A stretch of DNA of 64,000 nt from Roseburia sp. (GTDB lineage: Bacteria; Bacillota; Clostridia; Oscillospirales; Ruminococcaceae): NCBI GenBank assembly GCA_023666265.1, contig JAMPCH010000002.1, positions 1 through 64,000 of the forward strand. The letters are read 5' to 3'. Below, in pieces: positions 32,751 through 41,112 of this stretch. A model generated the notes under the pieces. It was given only the letters and a program-made list of their open reading frames with translations. It made no database searches and was not told where the DNA came from. Within the stretch, counting starts at the first letter, position 1. Each line of letters opens with the position of its first letter. A program made the translations under genes and the position numbers.

Positions 32751-35348
32751 CTATCCGAGTATTTTTTTAAGCTCCTCGAGCTTGGCATAAGCCTCGCGCG
32801 GGGTCAGGTCGTCGAGATCGAGCGCGCGGATCTCACGGATCACGGAATTTTTATTGATCGAGGAGAAATCGACCTGATCCCGCTCGTCCTCCTCCGCGCG
32901 GAGCTTTTTTTCGAGGTCGATCTTTGAGCCGAGCTCCATCGTTTTGAGCGCTTCCTTCGACGCCTCGATCACCTTCGGCGGGAGACCCGCGAGCTTCGCG
33001 ACCTCAATCCCATAGCTGTTATCCGTCCCGCCCTCGGCGATCTTATGTAAAAAGCGAAGCTCGTCGCCCTTTTTCGCGACCGAGACGCTGTAATTGCGTA
33101 TCCCGCGATTTTCCTTTTCGAGCGCGATCAGCTCGTGATAGTGGGTGGCGAAAAGGGTCTTACACCCGATCTTACCGTTCATATATTCCGCGACCGCCTT
33201 GGCGATCGAGATCCCGTCAAAGGTCGACGTCCCGCGCCCGATCTCGTCGAGGATCACGAGGCTTTTATCCGTCGCATTCTTTAAAATTTCCGCGACCTCG
33301 GTCATTTCCACCATAAAGGTGGACTGACCCGCCGTGAGGTCGTCGCTCGCGCCGATCCGCGTAAAAATTTTATCGACGACGCCGATCCGCGCGCTTTTGG
33401 CGGGGACAAAGCAACCGATCTGAGCCATCAGGACGATCAGGGCGCATTGACGCATAAAGGTGGACTTCCCCGCCATATTCGGTCCGGTGATGATCCATAG
33501 GCGGTTCTCCCCCGCGTCGAGCTCCGCGTCGTTCGGCGTAAAGCTACGGTCGTTTAACATCGCCTCGATCACGGGGTGGCGACCTTCGCGGATACGGATC
33601 ACGCTCTCGAGCGAAATATCGGGGCGGGCGTAGTTATTCTCCTTTGAGACCGTAGCGTAGCTTTGGAGGACGTCGAGAGTCGCGATCGCCTCCGCCGTCC
33701 GCTGGATACGGTCGAGCTGTCCGGCGATAAAATCCCTCACCTCGGCGAAGATCTCGGACTCGAGCGCTAAAATTTTCCCATTCGCGCCGACGATCTCGCC
33801 CTCTACTTTTTTCAGCTCCTCGGTCACATACCGCTCGCCCGTGGCTAACGTCTGACGGCGGATATAGCGCTCGGGGACGAGAGAAAGATTCCCCTTGGAA
33901 ATTTCGATATAATAGCCGAAAACGTGGTTATAGCCGATCCTCAGGTTTTTGATCCCCGTCGCCTCGCGCTCGCGCTCCTCGATCTCGGCGAGGATATTCC
34001 TCCCGCCGTCCGCGATCCCGCGAAGGCGGTCGAGCTCGGCGTTAAAGCCGTCCGCGATATAGCCGCCGTCCTTCATCTGGGCGGGGGGACTTTCCTTGAT
34101 CGCGTTTTTGACGAGCGAGGCGATCTCGCCCAGCTCGTCGATCTCGGCGTTTAAGCCTTTTAACAGGCGCGGCTCGGCGCGGGAAAGTATCTCTTTTAAA
34201 GCCGGGATCTTTTCACAGGTCAGACCGAGCGCCATCACCTCGCGGGGATTGACCGCCCGATAGACGACCCGCGTTAAAAGCCGCTCGAGGTCATAGATCC
34301 CGCCGAGTGCCTCCCGAAGGTCGGCGAGGAGCGTATAATCGGCGAAGAGACATTCGACCGCGTCGAGCCGCTCGAGGATCGCGGCGGGGTTTAAAAGCGG
34401 CTGTTCGATGAATTGGCGAAGTTTCCGCCGCCCCATGGCGGTCTTTGTCCGATCGAGCACCCAAATGAGCGAGCCCTTCCGCTCCTTCCCGCGCATGGTC
34501 TCGGTCAGCTCGAGATTTCGCCGCGTCGTGAGCGAGAGCGACATATAGTCGTCGCCGAAATGGGAGATGAGCTTTACCGAGCGGCGGATCTCCGAGCGCT
34601 GGGTCTCGTTGATATAGCGAAAGAGGGCGTAAAGCGCCTTCACCGCGAGCGGCATACGCGCCCCGTCGGGAACGTCCTTCCCATCAAGATATTGGTCGGT
34701 GAGGGCGGGGGTCGCTCCCGCGAATTGATCCTCCTCAAAAAGCTCGCCCGTCGCCCCGTCGAGCTTTAGGCGGATGAACTCATGGACCTCCTTATAATCG
34801 ACGAATTTTTCGTTAAATAAAAGCTCGGAGGGGGTATAGCGCGAGAGCTCGCCGACGATCTCGCCCGATAGCCCCGCGCCCGACCGCTCGACGAGGTGAA
34901 ACTCGCCCGTCGAAATATCGCCGAACACCATCCCGCAAGCCTTATCCGCCGCGTAAAAACAGGCGATATAGTTGTTACGCCCCTCGTCGAGCATACTGTC
35001 CTCATAGAGCGTCCCGGGGGTCACGAGACGGATCACGTCCCGATCGACTAAGCCCTTCGTCGTCGCGGGGTCTTGGAGCTGTTCACAAAGGGCGACCTTA
35101 TACCCCTTATCGATGAGCCGCTTTAGATAGACCTCACAGGCGTGATACGGTACGCCGCACATCGGAACGCCCGCCCGCGCGGTCAGGGTCAGCTCGAGCA
35201 CCTTAGAGATATTGACCGCGTCCTCAAAAAACATTTCATAAAAATCGCCGAGCCTAAAAAATATGACATAGCCCTTATACTCCTCGCGTACCTTGAGGTA
35301 CTGGGCGAGCATCGGGGACATTTTTTCTTCCTTCGCCTTCGCCGCCAT
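32751..35348 (-). CDS. mutS: DNA mismatch repair protein MutS
   Basis: 865 residues. The mismatch-binding Phe lies in VIFFRLGDFYEMFFEDA. The ATPase has GPNMAGKSTFMRQ (Walker A), QSTFMVEMTE, LVILDEIGRGTSTFDGISIA (Walker B and signature) and FATHYHEL. Length and motifs are those of MutS1. AAAGGAGG precedes its ATG. Operon order ylbF-mutS-mutL is usual in Firmicutes. Confidence 0.98.
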   Translation of the reverse strand: MAAKAKEEKMSPMLAQYLKVREEYKGYVIFFRLGDFYEMFFEDAVNISKVLELTLTARAGVPMCGVPYHACEVYLKRLIDKGYKVALCEQLQDPATTKGLVDRDVIRLVTPGTLYEDSMLDEGRNNYIACFYAADKACGMVFGDISTGEFHLVERSGAGLSGEIVGELSRYTPSELLFNEKFVDYKEVHEFIRLKLDGATGELFEEDQFAGATPALTDQYLDGKDVPDGARMPLAVKALYALFRYINETQRSEIRRSVKLISHFGDDYMSLSLTTRRNLELTETMRGKERKGSLIWVLDRTKTAMGRRKLRQFIEQPLLNPAAILERLDAVECLFADYTLLADLREALGGIYDLERLLTRVVYRAVNPREVMALGLTCEKIPALKEILSRAEPRLLKGLNAEIDELGEIASLVKNAIKESPPAQMKDGGYIADGFNAELDRLRGIADGGRNILAEIEEREREATGIKNLRIGYNHVFGYYIEISKGNLSLVPERYIRRQTLATGERYVTEELKKVEGEIVGANGKILALESEIFAEVRDFIAGQLDRIQRTAEAIATLDVLQSYATVSKENNYARPDISLESVIRIREGRHPVIEAMLNDRSFTPNDAELDAGENRLWIITGPNMAGKSTFMRQCALIVLMAQIGCFVPAKSARIGVVDKIFTRIGASDDLTAGQSTFMVEMTEVAEILKNATDKSLVILDEIGRGTSTFDGISIAKAVAEYMNGKIGCKTLFATHYHELIALEKENRGIRNYSVSVAKKGDELRFLHKIAEGGTDNSYGIEVAKLAGLPPKVIEASKEALKTMELGSKIDLEKKLRAEEDERDQVDFSSINKNSVIREIRALDLDDLTPREAYAKLEELKKILG

Positions 35349-35392
35349 TTTTGCCCCTCCTTTCCCGGGAAATTCAATAGACCAATTCGGTA

Positions 35393-35809
35393 TCAGCCAC
35401 AGCCGCCGCAGGTCGAACAGCTCCCGCTACACCCGCCGCTTTCGCGCGGGTCACAGGTCTCGGGGTCGTCCCCCTCACAACAAAGGGCGATGATCGTATT
35501 GACGTCCTCTAAGAGCTGATCAAACGCGGTCTTAACGACGACGAAATTCGCCATATTCGCGTTTTTCATCACGTTCCCATAGCTGTCCTGCATTTCTTTA
35601 TTGAGCTTTTGGAGCTGTCCCGCGTCCTTCTCCGACTCCGGCTTTTGCATCTCGACCTGCATCAGTCCGCGCTTTCGGTTAAAGTCGTGGATGAGGACCT
35701 GTAACTGTTCGTCGCGGTCGTTCGCCTCCTTCGCCTCTAAATACGCCCGATAGCGCTCGTCCGCTTGGATCGCCTTTCCGAGTTCTCTTGCCGCTTCGAT
35801 CGCGTTCAT
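35393..35809 (-). CDS. YlbF family protein (RicF-like) with C-terminal cysteine cluster
   Basis: 138 residues, helical (LGKAIQADERYRAYLEAKEA, LNKEMQDSYGNVMKNANMANF). The last 30 residues hold nine cysteines (CC, CDP, CSGSC, CGGC). The Bacillus homologue RicF/YlbF ends in a similar Cys/Gly run and works with RicA and RicT in mRNA maturation with Fe-S clusters; the same is inferred here. The ATG at 35809 has AAAGG 8 bases upstream. It sits between miaB and mutS. Confidence 0.82.
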   Translation of the reverse strand: MNAIEAARELGKAIQADERYRAYLEAKEANDRDEQLQVLIHDFNRKRGLMQVEMQKPESEKDAGQLQKLNKEMQDSYGNVMKNANMANFVVVKTAFDQLLEDVNTIIALCCEGDDPETCDPRESGGCSGSCSTCGGCG

Positions 35810-35831
35810 AATCAATACCTTTCCTTTCTTT

Positions 35832-35870
35832 TTTTATGGAAGGACTGCCGCTCGGCACGCCTTCACAAAA
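35832..35870. repeat. Short palindromic repeat between miaB and ylbF
   Basis: TATGGAAGGACTGCCG faces CGGCACGCCTTCACA with flanking T and A runs. Related to the element at 3876-3914. Confidence 0.55.
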
Positions 35871-35895
35871 ATAATAAAAATTTTTACCTTTCCTC

Positions 35896-37335
35896 TTATA
35901 TAAGCTCGCCGACGAGCGCCCAGTTGAGCGCTTTTGTGATCCTTACGTCGACGAAGCGCCCGATCAGCTCGTCGCCGCCCGCGAAATCGACGATGATATT
36001 CTGGCGCGACTTCCCCGTGAGGAGCGCGTCGTCCGTCCGCCCCCGCCCGCCGCAAAGGACGCGGAGCGTCCGCCCGACATAGGCACGGTACGCGTCCTCG
36101 CCCGCCTTCCCCTGAACGTCGAGCAGTTCGCGAAACCACTTCCCCTTCTCCTCCTCGGGGATCGGGTCGTCCATCTCCGCCGCCTTCGTCCCCTCGCGCC
36201 GACTGTAAATAAAGGTATAGGCGCTGTCGAAGCGGATCTCCCTCACGAGCACGAGCGTTTCGAGGAAGTCGTCGCGCATCTCGCCGGGGAAGCCGACGAT
36301 CAGGTCGGTCGTGAGCTGGAGATCGGGGATCCTCTCCCGCGCATAGGCGACGAGCGACCGATACCGCGCCGTGTCATAGCGGCGGTTCATGAGCTTTAAG
36401 ACGCGGTCGCTCCCGCTCTGGACGGGGAGGTGGAGGTGGTGAGAGATATGGCGGCTCTCGGCGATCGTATCGATCAGCTCGCGAGTACAGTCCTTAGGGT
36501 GAGAGGTCATAAAGCTGATCCAAAATTCGCCGTCGAGCGAATCAAGCGAGCGTAAAAGCGCGGAAAAATCCGCCGCTCCGCCCTTCCCATAGGAATTGAC
36601 GTTCTGCCCCAAAAGGAGGATCTCTTTATACCCCGCGTCGATCAGCCCGCGAACCTCGGCAACGATCTCGTCCGCCCCGCGCGAGCGCTCTCGCCCGCGC
36701 ACCATCGGAACGACACAGTAGGAGCAGAAATTGTTACAGCCGTACATGATCGGGACGCTCGCCGTAACGCCCCCCGCCCGACGGACGGGAAGCCCCTCGG
36801 CGATCACGCCGTCGCGTTCCTCGATCCGTAAGACCCGCTTTTTCTTCTCATAGACCGCGTACAGGAGCGCGGGGAACTCATGGAGCGCGTGCGTCCCGAA
36901 AATGAGATCGACAAAGGGAAATTTTTCCCTCATTCGCGCGGCGATATGCGCCTGTTGTACCATACAGCCGCAGACCGCGATCACGAGATCGGGCTTTTTT
37001 TCCTTTAAATGCTTTAACGCGCCGACGTTCCCGAAGACGCGGTTCTCCGCGTTCTCGCGCACCGCGCAGGTATTATAGAGGATCAGGTCGGCGCGCTCGG
37101 GCGAATCGGTAAAGCCGAATCCCATCTCCGCGAGCATACCGTCGAGCCTCTCCCCGTCGGCGCTGTTCATCTGACAGCCGTAGCTATGAGTATAGGCGAG
37201 CGGCGGGTGGTCAAAGACATGGACGACCGCCCTCACGCGCCGCATAAAAAGCCGCTGTTCCTTTAATTCTTCCTCGCTTACCGTTTCGATCAAATCCGCG
37301 CTTCCTTTCTCCGATAGGCTGACCCTTCGGCTCAT
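35896..37335 (-). CDS. miaB: tRNA-2-methylthio-N6-dimethylallyladenosine synthase
   Basis: 479-residue radical SAM methylthiotransferase. The N-terminal MTTase domain carries three cluster cysteines (YGCQMNSADGERLDG, YNTCAVRENAENRVFGN, CGCMVQQ). The radical SAM motif is IMYGCNNFCSYCVVPMVRGRERSR (CxxxCxxC), and LLGQNVNSYG is also typical. A TRAM domain ends the protein. It methylthiolates the base made by MiaA. It is the first gene of the miaB-ylbF-mutS-mutL-C15-miaA series and has a good promoter. Confidence 0.97.
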   Translation of the reverse strand: MSRRVSLSEKGSADLIETVSEEELKEQRLFMRRVRAVVHVFDHPPLAYTHSYGCQMNSADGERLDGMLAEMGFGFTDSPERADLILYNTCAVRENAENRVFGNVGALKHLKEKKPDLVIAVCGCMVQQAHIAARMREKFPFVDLIFGTHALHEFPALLYAVYEKKKRVLRIEERDGVIAEGLPVRRAGGVTASVPIMYGCNNFCSYCVVPMVRGRERSRGADEIVAEVRGLIDAGYKEILLLGQNVNSYGKGGAADFSALLRSLDSLDGEFWISFMTSHPKDCTRELIDTIAESRHISHHLHLPVQSGSDRVLKLMNRRYDTARYRSLVAYARERIPDLQLTTDLIVGFPGEMRDDFLETLVLVREIRFDSAYTFIYSRREGTKAAEMDDPIPEEEKGKWFRELLDVQGKAGEDAYRAYVGRTLRVLCGGRGRTDDALLTGKSRQNIIVDFAGGDELIGRFVDVRITKALNWALVGELI

Positions 37336-37364
37336 AAAATATACCGATCTCCATACTCCTTAAC

Positions 37365-37393
37365 AGTATATCATACTTCGGGAAATTTTTCAA
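37365..37393 (-). promoter_or_regulatory. Promoter of the miaB operon
   Basis: Minus strand -35 TTGAAA (37388-37393), 17 bp, -10 TATACT (37365-37370). Confidence 0.75.
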
Positions 37394-37405
37394 GTGCCGA
37401 TCTTT

Positions 37406-37443
37406 CAAAAAAAATTTCTCCCCGAGCTTTATCGGGGAGAAAT
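37406..37443 (-). terminator. Terminator after the small membrane protein gene
   Basis: Minus strand ATTTCTCCCCGA, AAAGC, TCGGGGAGAAAT, then TTTTTTTGAAAG. Confidence 0.88.
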
Positions 37444-37461
37444 CATGATATGTCCGTCTCA

Positions 37462-37836
37462 TCACGGATAATTGGTAAAGCTGATGTCGAGACCGCCGTC
37501 GGGATATTTTTGGTTCAGATACTCGCTCGCGGCTTTCCTTTGCGCCACGGAGACGCATAGGCGGTAATATTCGTCGGTGGTGACGATCTCCTCGTCGCCG
37601 CTGTACGCCGTCGCGGACGCGGTACGTAAAGAGGTCAAATAGCCGTTTTCGTTCAGCTCGTTTTGGATCGAGACGAGCGCCGCGCGATCCAACCCGTCCG
37701 CGACCTCGCTGTCCAGATCGAAAAAGAAGGAATAGGCGAGAAACGCCAAAACGAGCGCCGCGATCGCGGCAACGGCGATCCCGAGCTTAAGCGATACGCC
37801 TTTTTTTACTTTGAGGGTGATCACATCATTTTTCAT
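37462..37836 (-). CDS. Small single-span membrane protein of unknown function
   Basis: 124 residues. A short basic N-terminus is followed by one helix (LGIAVAAIAALVLAFLAYSFFF, about 17-38), then an acidic extracellular domain (LNENGYLTSLRTASATAYSG, YYRLCVSVAQRKAASEYL). The ATG at 37836 is 6 bases after AAAGGGG; another ATG lies 3 bases before. It has its own promoter (37900-37928) and terminator, so it is a single-gene unit. I do not recognise a family. Confidence 0.75.
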   Translation of the reverse strand: MKNDVITLKVKKGVSLKLGIAVAAIAALVLAFLAYSFFFDLDSEVADGLDRAALVSIQNELNENGYLTSLRTASATAYSGDEEIVTTDEYYRLCVSVAQRKAASEYLNQKYPDGGLDISFTNYP

Positions 37837-37899
37837 CATAAGCCCCTTTCCCGCCGTTTCAAAACGAAACCGACGCTATATAACGGATTTTATAAATCC

Positions 37900-37928
37900 A
37901 GTATACACCAAAGGCTCGGCTTTGTCAA
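37900..37928 (-). promoter_or_regulatory. Promoter of the small membrane protein gene
   Basis: Minus strand -35 TTGACA (37923-37928), 17 bp, -10 TATACT (37900-37905). Confidence 0.82.
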
Positions 37929-38025
37929 CCCTTCTCCTTGTCCTCGGGGAAAGCGCCGTCTCCTTTTTGGGCGATCCCCCAAAATTTATTATAAAATTTT
38001 GTATATCTTTCCCATACGCGATCCG

Positions 38026-38065
38026 ATAGATAAAGCTCCCCCGACCTCGTGAGATCGGGGGAGCT
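38026..38065 (-). terminator. Terminator after pnp
   Basis: Minus strand AGCTCCCCCGA and TCGGGGGAGCT form an 11 bp stem, followed by TTTATCTATC. The T run is short. Confidence 0.72.
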
Positions 38066-38072
38066 ATGGCGT

Positions 38073-40196
38073 TTAACCGTTTCTCTGTGACTTTTTCTTT
38101 TCGATGTCCGCGAGCGCTTCCTTCCGGGAAAGACCGATCTTCCCCTGACCGTCGATCTTGATGATCTTGACGATGATCTGATCGCCGACGTTGCAGACGT
38201 CCTCGACCTTATCCACGCGGCGGTTCTCAAGCTCGGAGATGTGAACCATACCCTCTTTCCCCGGGGCGAACTCGACGAACGCGCCGAATTCCTTCACGCG
38301 GACGACCTTCCCCTTATAGATCGCGCCGATCTCGGGGTCGGTAATGATCGACTTGATCGTCTCGACACAGGCGTTCGACTTCTCAAGATCCGAGCCGCAG
38401 ATAAAGACGTTCCCGTCCTCGTCGATGTCGATCTTCACCTCAAAGTCGACGCAAAGCTTTTGGATCACCTTACCGCCCGTACCGATGACCTCACGGATCT
38501 TCTCTACCGGTACCTTCATATTGATCATCTTGGGCGCGTACTCGTTGACGGTCGGTCTCGGGGCGGGGATCGCCTTTAACATAACCTCGTCGAGGATCTT
38601 AACGCGCGCCTTATGCGTCTTCTCAAAAGCGTCCTTAATGATCTCGGGGGTCAGCCCGTCGATCTTTAAATCCATCTGGATCGCGGTGATGCCCTTATGC
38701 GTACCGCCGACCTTAAAGTCCATATCGCCGAAGAAATCCTCCAACCCCTGGATATCCACCATCGTCATCCAGCGATCGTCCTCGGTGATCAGTCCACAGG
38801 AGATCCCCGCGACGGGCGACTTGATCGGTACGCCCGCGTCCATCAAGGAGAGGGTCGAGCCGCAGATCGAAGCCTGGGACGTAGAGCCGTTCGAGGAAAG
38901 CACCTCGGAGACTAAGCGGATCGCGTAAGGAAATTCCTCGATCGAGGGGAGAACCGGCTCGAGCGCTCTCTGAGCGAGCGCGCCGTGACCGATCTCGCGG
39001 CGACCGGGTCCGCGGCTCGCCTTGGTCTCGCCGACGGAATAGGCGGGGAAGTTATAGTGGTGCATATACCGCTTGGTGTCCTCGTCGTCTAAGCCGTCGA
39101 GCCGCTGAGAGTCGCTCACGGGACCCAGCGTCGTGACGGTCAGCACCTGCGTTTGTCCTCTTGTGAAAAGCCCCGAGCCGTGAACGCGCGGGAGAAGCCC
39201 GACCTCGGCGGCGAGCGGACGCATATCGTCCATACCGCGACCGTCGACGCGCTTTTGTTCGTCGAGGAGCCAGCGGCGCACGATAAATTTTTGGAGCTTA
39301 TAGATACATTCGTCGATCATCGCGCCCTGTTCGGGGTACTGTTCGTCATATTTCTCGTGGATCTCGTCCTTGATCGGCTGTAAGCGCTCCTCGCGGATAT
39401 TTTTATCGTCGGTATCGAGCGCGAATTTTACCTTATCGGTATATTCGGCGCGGATCGCCTCAAAGAGATCGTGGTCGACCTCCATCGACGGGAAGGAGAA
39501 TTTCGGCTTCCCGATCTCGGCGACGATATTCTTGATAAAGGGAATGATCGAGCGGTTGATCTCCTCGTGACCCGCCATGATTGCCTTTAACATCGTGTCG
39601 TCGTCCACCTCGTTCGCGCCCGCCTCGATCATAACGACCTTTTTTTCGCTCGAGGCGACGGTGAGCTGGAGGTCGGACTTGGCGCGTTGTTCGGCGTTCG
39701 GCATCAGGACGATCTCACCGTCCACCAGACCGACGGAGATCCCGCCGATCGGTCCGTTCCACGGGATGTCGGAGATCGAGACCGCGATCGACGCGCCGAT
39801 CATCGATAAGATCTCGGGCTGGGTATCGGGGTCGACGGCGAGGACGGTCATCACGATCGCGACGTCGTTACGCATATCTTTAGGGAAGAGCGGACGCATC
39901 GGACGGTCGACGACGCGCGAGGTGAGGATCGCCTTTTCGCTCGGTCTCCCCTCTCTTTTAAGATAACCGCCGGGGATCTTACCTACGGCGTAAAGCTTTT
40001 CTTCATAATCGACCGCGAGCGGGAAAAAGTCGATCCCGTCTCTCGGCTTGGGGCTGGCGGTCGCGTTGACCATCACGACGCTGTCGCCGTAGTGTACCCA
40101 ACAAGAGCCGTTCGCGAGACCGCATACCTTCCCCGTTTCGACCATAAGCTCTCTACCCGCGAAGGTCGTTTTAAAGGTCCTGTAATTTTCGAACAT
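38073..40196 (-). CDS. pnp: Polyribonucleotide nucleotidyltransferase (PNPase)
   Basis: 707 residues: two RNase PH domains (GDSVVMVNATASPKPRDGIDFFPLAVDYEEK; second one with RTQVLTVTTLG-like RGQTQVLTV and SNGSTSQASICGSTLSLMDAGVP), a KH domain (VPVEKIREVIGTGGKVIQ) and an S1 domain (IYKGKVVRVKEFGAFVEFAPGKEGMVHISEL). It degrades RNA 3' to 5' with phosphate. It follows rpsO, as in most bacteria, and three stem-loops separate the two genes. Confidence 0.98.
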   Translation of the reverse strand: MFENYRTFKTTFAGRELMVETGKVCGLANGSCWVHYGDSVVMVNATASPKPRDGIDFFPLAVDYEEKLYAVGKIPGGYLKREGRPSEKAILTSRVVDRPMRPLFPKDMRNDVAIVMTVLAVDPDTQPEILSMIGASIAVSISDIPWNGPIGGISVGLVDGEIVLMPNAEQRAKSDLQLTVASSEKKVVMIEAGANEVDDDTMLKAIMAGHEEINRSIIPFIKNIVAEIGKPKFSFPSMEVDHDLFEAIRAEYTDKVKFALDTDDKNIREERLQPIKDEIHEKYDEQYPEQGAMIDECIYKLQKFIVRRWLLDEQKRVDGRGMDDMRPLAAEVGLLPRVHGSGLFTRGQTQVLTVTTLGPVSDSQRLDGLDDEDTKRYMHHYNFPAYSVGETKASRGPGRREIGHGALAQRALEPVLPSIEEFPYAIRLVSEVLSSNGSTSQASICGSTLSLMDAGVPIKSPVAGISCGLITEDDRWMTMVDIQGLEDFFGDMDFKVGGTHKGITAIQMDLKIDGLTPEIIKDAFEKTHKARVKILDEVMLKAIPAPRPTVNEYAPKMINMKVPVEKIREVIGTGGKVIQKLCVDFEVKIDIDEDGNVFICGSDLEKSNACVETIKSIITDPEIGAIYKGKVVRVKEFGAFVEFAPGKEGMVHISELENRRVDKVEDVCNVGDQIIVKIIKIDGQGKIGLSRKEALADIEKKKSQRNG

Positions 40197-40242
40197 TTTT
40201 CACTTTTCCTTTCCAATAAAATCTTTCTTCGGGAGGCACGGG

Positions 40243-40295
40243 CTTAGCAATAAATTCAGTCCAAAAGGCGCTTTCGGACTCAATTTATCGCTAAG
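40243..40295 (-). promoter_or_regulatory. 20 bp stem-loop in the pnp leader
   Basis: CTTAGCAATAAATTCAGTCC (40243-40262) faces GGACTCAATTTATCGCTAAG (40276-40295), 18 of 20 positions paired, loop of 13. A second perfect 9 bp hairpin lies at 40301-40323. In E. coli a comparable double-stranded RNA ahead of pnp is cut by RNase III for PNPase autocontrol; the same is possible here. Confidence 0.65.
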
Positions 40296-40326
40296 AGGCT
40301 TTGTGCGCTCCCATAGCGCACAATCG

Positions 40327-40362
40327 GTAAAAAGGGCAGACGCTTTCGCGTTCCGCCCTTCC
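40327..40362 (-). terminator. Terminator-like hairpin after rpsO
   Basis: Minus strand AAGGGCGGAACGC, GAAA, GCGTCTGCCCTT, then TTTACCG. It probably terminates part of the rpsO transcripts and lets the rest continue into pnp, for which no separate promoter was seen. Confidence 0.7.
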
Positions 40363-40373
40363 CGTCCGATCGT

Positions 40374-40640
40374 TTACTTACGGATCCCGAGCTTCGCGAT
40401 GATCGCGCGGTAGCGTTCGATGTCCTTCTTTTGAAGGTACGCGAGGAGATTCCGACGACGACCTACCATCTTAAAGAGACCCCGTCTCGAATGGTGATCC
40501 TTTTTATGGGTCTTTAAATGTTCGGTGAGGTCGTTGATCCGCTTGGTGAGGATCGCGATCTGGACCTCGGGAGAACCCGTATCGTTCTCGGTCGTGCGGT
40601 TCGCCTCAATGATCGCCTGTTTTTCTTCTTTGAGCATCAT
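40374..40640 (-). CDS. rpsO: 30S ribosomal protein S15
   Basis: 88 residues: [31 protein letters not shown] at the start, then [39 protein letters not shown]. The first ATG (40640) is 9 bases after GGAGTG; a second follows immediately. It binds 16S rRNA early in 30S assembly. Confidence 0.98.
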   Translation of the reverse strand: MMLKEEKQAIIEANRTTENDTGSPEVQIAILTKRINDLTEHLKTHKKDHHSRRGLFKMVGRRRNLLAYLQKKDIERYRAIIAKLGIRK

Positions 40641-40764
40641 GGTTTGATACACTCCTTTAATAATATATTTTGCGTTTACATAGCGAGGGGCAGGCAGTGC
40701 GTCTCCTTTGACCCGGAGCATACGCCGCGACGCCAAGTAAGCGTAACCCGTAAAAGGCGTTATT

Positions 40765-40793
40765 ATTATACCACAAAGGCGCGGCTTTGTAAA
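40765..40793 (-). promoter_or_regulatory. Promoter of rpsO-pnp
   Basis: Minus strand -35 TTTACA (40788-40793), 17 bp, -10 TATAAT (40765-40770). Confidence 0.8.
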
Positions 40794-40852
40794 TACTTTT
40801 TTTGGATTTTAAAAAAATTTTTTCCGTATTTCGACGTATTTTTAAAAATCGG

Positions 40853-40881
40853 TTGCAAAACGCGGTAAAATGTGATATAAT
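40853..40881 (+). promoter_or_regulatory. Promoter of corA
   Basis: -35 TTGCAA (40853-40858), 17 bp, -10 TATAAT (40876-40881). It leaves a leader of about 180 nt before corA, with a GGGAAGGCGG/CCGCTCTTTCCC palindrome at 40890-40932. Confidence 0.78.
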
Positions 40882-40977
40882 GATAAATATGATTTTTTTG
40901 GGAAGGCGGCGGTGTCCGCTCTTTCCCAAAAAGGATGAAATAAATCGGCTTCCCCGATCACGAAAGGACGGTTTTTT

Positions 40978-41112
40978 ATGACAGCGGACCCCAGCGGGCG
41001 AAAACGGACGCTATCACCGCGAAGCGCGGCTGTCGTAAGCCGCGTTTCCCAGAAAGGAAACTCATTATGCTTACATTTTATAAAACCGTCGGAAACGGTC
41101 TCGAGGAGCTAG
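40978..41112 (+). CDS. Upstream ORF in the corA leader (putative leader peptide)
   Basis: 44 codons starting MTADPSGRKRTLSPRSAAVV. CGAAAGGACGG lies 6 to 9 bases before the ATG, a good ribosome binding site. The ORF overlaps the corA start by 46 bases in another frame, so its translation must affect corA. The early Asp-Pro and the later Pro and Arg codons recall Mg2+-sensing leader peptides such as MgtL, where acidic and proline residues destabilise the ribosome at low Mg2+. A hairpin (GACAGC...GCTGTC with CCGCG/CGCGG inside) lies within it. Expression is not proven. Confidence 0.45.
   Translation: MTADPSGRKRTLSPRSAAVVSRVSQKGNSLCLHFIKPSETVSRS

Noticed and set aside
40882..41066. M-box (Mg2+) riboswitch before corA
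   Set aside because: No M-box core was recognised; the leader is better described by the upstream ORF and its hairpins.
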